Below, piece by piece: positions 61,149 through 64,000 of a stretch of 64,000 nucleotides of DNA (position 1 is its first letter; every line of letters starts with the position of its first letter). The translations under genes and the position numbers were made by a program. Below the pieces are notes generated by a model, which saw only the letters and a program-made list of their open reading frames with translations, did not search any database and had not been told where the DNA came from. The stretch comes from Alteribacter populi (GTDB lineage Bacteria; Bacillota; Bacilli; Bacillales; Salisediminibacteriaceae): positions 828,368-892,367 of the forward strand of contig NZ_KZ293963.1 of NCBI RefSeq assembly GCF_002352765.1. The letters are read 5' to 3'.

Positions 61149-61589
61149 CTATTTAGGTGATTCAATCACTTGCTTTAGAGTTTTCAAGTGTTCTGCGTCT
61201 TCTCTTTTTAGCATACGCACCATAATAGGACGTAACACTTTCATCAACAAGCCATGTGTGTGTACTTCCCCTTTAAAAAGAACGTTTGTCGAATCTCCTG
61301 AATCAGAAAATGTATAGTGGTAAACAACTTCAAGTCCCTTGTTTGCACTTTTCACTGAATAAGCGTGTGGAGCATCGTAATGAACAATTTCAAGAACAGC
61401 CCCCACCTTTCGATTACTGAATTGGCGGATTTCCTCATATTGTGTGCCAACACCTACGGGACCTTCTGTTAATTTATTCACTTCAACCACGTTGGCCATC
61501 ATCTCAGTTCCGTTTTCGATATTACTTGCATACGAAAACACGTCGTCAATTGGTTTATTTATCATCACGCCTTCTTCCATATCTGCCAT
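61149..61589 (-). CDS. SRPBCC (START-like) family protein
   Basis: A 146-residue helix-grip protein. The N-terminal MINKPIDDVFSYASNIENGTEM, ENGTEMMANVVEVNKL and the long C-terminal helix (RMLKREDAEHLKTLKQVIE) fit polyketide-cyclase/dehydrase-like SRPBCC proteins, which bind a hydrophobic ligand. The ligand is unknown. It is on the same strand as csoR but separated from it by the csoR promoter. Confidence 0.85.
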   Translation of the reverse strand: MADMEEGVMINKPIDDVFSYASNIENGTEMMANVVEVNKLTEGPVGVGTQYEEIRQFSNRKVGAVLEIVHYDAPHAYSVKSANKGLEVVYHYTFSDSGDSTNVLFKGEVHTHGLLMKVLRPIMVRMLKREDAEHLKTLKQVIESPK

Positions 61590-61669
61590 CAGTCATCACT
61601 TCGCTTTCTTACGAATAATTGAGTTACATGTTGTATTCGAGTTTCCCCGCTAATTTCCTGTCAACTAGT

Positions 61670-63469
61670 CTACTCAGCTTGGATTTCTGCTAATTTGTCA
61701 GCTCCTTGCTGCAATTGGTACATTTTATGATACAACCCTTGTTCAGCCAACAGTTCGTCATGAGTGCCGCGTTCAACTATTTCACCTTGATGAAGTACAA
61801 GAATATGGTCCGCATCTTTTATTGTCGACAACCGATGAGCAATGGCAATCGTCGTTCGGCCACGTCTCATTTTAGCCAAAGCCTTTTGAATTTCTGTCTC
61901 TGTTTCAGTATCTACACTTGCTGTTGCTTCATCTAAAACGAGAACTTTCGGTTTTTTCGCCATCGTTCTTGCAAAGGAAATAAGTTGCCGCTGTCCGCTG
62001 GAAAAAGTTGATCCCCTCTCACCAACAGCCGAATCATATCGATCAGGCATACGATCAATAAAGTTGTCTGCATGAACAAATTGTGCGGCGTCTCTCACTT
62101 CCTGATCGGTTATTTTCTCATCATAAAGCTTAATATTATGCTTTATATCACCTACAAATAGAAATGGATCTTGTAATACTAGCCCTATTTTCAAGCGAAG
62201 TTCACTATCTTCATATTCTTCCAGAGGTGTTCCGTCAATGAGAATTTCCCCTCTATTGATCGAATAAAACCGCATAAGCAAGTTAATAATCGAACTTTTC
62301 CCACTCCCGGTATGTCCGACTAAAGCTAATGTTTCTCCTTTACTAACTTTAAAATTGATCCCTTTCAAAACATCTTGTTTTCCATCATAGGAGAAGCTTA
62401 CACCACGAAACTCGATATCACCTTGTTCAATACTCAGCTGCTTATCCCCTTGCTTGCCAGGTGCAAGTTCATCGTGATCCATGAGTTTAAACACACGCCC
62501 TGCCGAGATCATTGCCTGTTGAAAAATAGATAAACGCTGCATCATTTGATTAACCGGTTCAAAAAAGCGATCAAGATAATTTACGAAAGCATAAAGAACA
62601 CCGATTTCAATCGGGCTATTAAATGACATAACCCCAAAAAAGCTCAGTACTAAGACTAGGGCCATAATCGAGATGAAATCAACAGCAGGACGCAATAAAA
62701 GTCCATCCAGCTTGATGCTTTTAAACCATGCCTCGTGATGCTCTTGATTTACTTTTTGGAACTCACGATTCATCCTCCGTTCTTGACGGAACACTTGAAT
62801 AATCGCCATGCCTTGAATCGACTCATTTAAACGAGCGTTTAACTGGCTTAGTTTTTCACTCATTTCTGCATAATACTTGGAACTGAACTTTCGATAAAGC
62901 TGCATGATTGTAATTAAGAACGGTAAAATGAGCAAGCAAAACAAAGCAAGCTGGACATTTAACGCAAACATCGCAATAAACACGCCGATTAGAAAGACAA
63001 TGTTTTGAATAAATACCGCCATCACACTTACATATAGTTCTTTTACTTGCTCAGTATCGTTCGTTATTCTTGATACGAGACCACCAGTAGGAAACTGGTC
63101 AAAAAATGATAACCCCAGCTTTTCTACTTTTTCAAAAACATCAATTCTTAGCTGTTGTATAATCCGTAGCGCCACTTTTTGAAACATGAGCAGTTGTACA
63201 TAGTTCATCACGGCTGCTGAAAAATGTAAAGCTAAATAGCCTGCGCCAAGTAATACTAATGGCTGAACATCAAAAATACCTGGTGTTAAAAAATCATCGA
63301 TAAATATTTTGATAAGTATCGGGCCTAATATTTCGGCACCTGTACCACCAATGAGCAGCAACAAAGCAACAATGAGCCATTTCCAATGTGGTTTGGCATA
63401 TGATAGCAGCCTTTGAAACACTAAGCTTTGTTTCAACGGGATGAGAAGGTGCTTATGTCTTTCATTCAT
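61670..63469 (-). CDS. yheH: ABC exporter subunit, YheH (BmrD) type
   Basis: A 599-residue ABC half-transporter: six membrane helices (about 33-330), Walker A GHTGSGKSS, Q-loop LVLQDPF, signature TFSSGQRQL (diverged from LSGGQ), Walker B VLVLDEATASVD, and switch AHRLST. It overlaps the upstream partner gene by 4 bases, forming a heterodimer of the BmrCD (YheI/YheH) kind that exports drugs. The diverged signature next to a canonical one in the partner points to asymmetric ATP sites. Confidence 0.9.
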   Translation of the reverse strand: MNERHKHLLIPLKQSLVFQRLLSYAKPHWKWLIVALLLLIGGTGAEILGPILIKIFIDDFLTPGIFDVQPLVLLGAGYLALHFSAAVMNYVQLLMFQKVALRIIQQLRIDVFEKVEKLGLSFFDQFPTGGLVSRITNDTEQVKELYVSVMAVFIQNIVFLIGVFIAMFALNVQLALFCLLILPFLITIMQLYRKFSSKYYAEMSEKLSQLNARLNESIQGMAIIQVFRQERRMNREFQKVNQEHHEAWFKSIKLDGLLLRPAVDFISIMALVLVLSFFGVMSFNSPIEIGVLYAFVNYLDRFFEPVNQMMQRLSIFQQAMISAGRVFKLMDHDELAPGKQGDKQLSIEQGDIEFRGVSFSYDGKQDVLKGINFKVSKGETLALVGHTGSGKSSIINLLMRFYSINRGEILIDGTPLEEYEDSELRLKIGLVLQDPFLFVGDIKHNIKLYDEKITDQEVRDAAQFVHADNFIDRMPDRYDSAVGERGSTFSSGQRQLISFARTMAKKPKVLVLDEATASVDTETETEIQKALAKMRRGRTTIAIAHRLSTIKDADHILVLHQGEIVERGTHDELLAEQGLYHKMYQLQQGADKLAEIQAE

Positions 63470-64000
63470 GAAGTGTTCCCTCCTTTTTCAACAAGGGATT
63501 CTAGTTGCTGGTGCTCATACATCCGCCGGTACCAGCCGTTTTCCTCCATGAGATCATTGTGTGTACCTCTTTCAACGATTTTTCCGTGCTCTAAAACAAG
63601 AACAAGATCAGCATGCTTAATCGCACTCAGGCGATGAGCTGTTATAAAGGTCGTCTTTCCACTACGGACTTCACGTAAAGCATGGAGGATTTGTTCTTCT
63701 GTTTTGGCATCAACTGCGGATAAGCTGTCATCTAAAATGAGTACCTCTGGATCAGCCAGTAAGGCTCGAGCAATACTGATCCGCTGTTTTTGTCCTCCAG
63801 ACAACGTTACTCCTCGCTCACCGACAATTGTTTCATAGCCGTCTTCAAAACGGACAATATCTTCGTGAATAGCAGCCAGCTTTGCCGCTGCGACAATTTC
63901 TTTATAACTTGCTTCTGGACGTGCAAAGCTAACGTTATCTGCGATCGTAGCCGAAAACAAAAAATGATCCTGAGGTACATATCCAAGAGAAAAACGTAAA
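63466..64000 (-). CDS. yheI: ABC exporter subunit, YheI (BmrC) type, cut by window
   Basis: The C-terminal about 178 residues are visible; the frame is open to the right edge. They show the Q-loop YVPQDHFLFSATIADNVSF, canonical signature TLSGGQKQR, Walker B VLILDDSLSAVD (Asp-Asp in place of the usual Asp-Glu) and AHRLSA. The missing catalytic Glu in Walker B marks this as the subunit with the degenerate ATP site, as in BmrC. It is translationally coupled to the YheH-type gene. Confidence 0.88.
   Translation of the reverse strand, partial: LRFSLGYVPQDHFLFSATIADNVSFARPEASYKEIVAAAKLAAIHEDIVRFEDGYETIVGERGVTLSGGQKQRISIARALLADPEVLILDDSLSAVDAKTEEQILHALREVRSGKTTFITAHRLSAIKHADLVLVLEHGKIVERGTHNDLMEENGWYRRMYEHQQLESLVEKGGNTS

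Noticed and set aside
1..64000. CRISPR array, prophage or rRNA operon
   Set aside because: No regularly spaced direct repeats, phage structural genes or rRNA-like stretches were seen. The repeats present are dispersed palindromes.

Overview
The window (about 41-43% GC by eye) comes from an endospore-forming Bacillaceae bacterium, most likely an alkaliphilic or halotolerant relative of Bacillus. This rests on small acid-soluble spore protein genes (sspN, sspO, sspP, tlp), a YaaH-type spore glycosidase, many Bacillus-type families (YhfH, YwpF, YkuI, YneP, YneK, CcdC, YtrA-like, YheI/YheH), strong AGGAGG ribosome binding sites and acidic exported proteins. The species assignment is inference.

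Region by region. 1-5 kb: partial HD-domain phosphohydrolase, DUF3891 protein, YhfH, a small exported membrane peptide, a YtrA-like GntR/ABC exporter operon with a palindromic operator, and a cyclophilin lipoprotein. 5-13 kb: an amidohydrolase co-transcribed with a 1044-aa protein that fuses a GNAT acetyltransferase to about 880 unexplained residues, YwpF, an orphan gene between two dispersed repeats, a frameshifted DUF2207 gene and a VTT membrane protein. 13-19 kb: an APC permease, a LysE exporter, an MFS transporter and a YkuI protein with a degenerate EAL domain. 19.5-21.3 kb: IS110-family copy 1. 21.6-33 kb: P-loop ATPase, PHP phosphoesterase, nadE, tlp-yneP and a tandem-AAA SpoVK-like ATPase, EamA transporter, YaaH, VTT and VanZ proteins. 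33-39.3 kb: sspN, an FbpB-like peptide, a DUF421 protein, acnA, sspO and sspP, a neighbourhood like that around citB in B. subtilis.

39.4-45.1 kb is the highlight: a complete selenocysteine system. It holds selA, selB, tRNA-Sec(UCA), a selenocysteine-containing SelD (TGA at codon 23) and an unrecognised 79-aa SelW/Rdx-type selenoprotein (CMQU motif). The last two are broken or invisible under standard translation. Each TGA is followed by a hairpin with the same GUU apical loop, and selD has a long structured 5' leader. SelD makes selenophosphate, SelA turns Ser-tRNA-Sec into Sec-tRNA-Sec, and SelB delivers it at UGA.

45.2-56.4 kb: a PQQ-propeller lipoprotein, acetyltransferase, NAD-dependent reductase and alpha/beta hydrolases, and a probable drug-response cluster (UvrA2-type ABC-F-like excinuclease paralogue, multidrug ABC half-transporter, tandem-HTH MerR regulator). 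57-58 kb returns to the citB neighbourhood with yneK and ccdC, so the selenium and drug-response block looks inserted into an otherwise conserved region. 58.4-60.2 kb: IS110-family copy 2. 60.5-64 kb: copZ and csoR without copA, an SRPBCC protein and the YheH/YheI heterodimeric ABC exporter (the latter cut by the window edge).

Intergenic DNA is rich in palindromic repeats. Both IS copies sit at the same point of a long imperfect palindrome, and an unoccupied copy of that palindrome lies at about 16.06-16.29 kb. The non-coding end of the IS carries two short stretches that match the two sides of this target, as expected of a bridge RNA. No rRNA, CRISPR array or prophage was seen.
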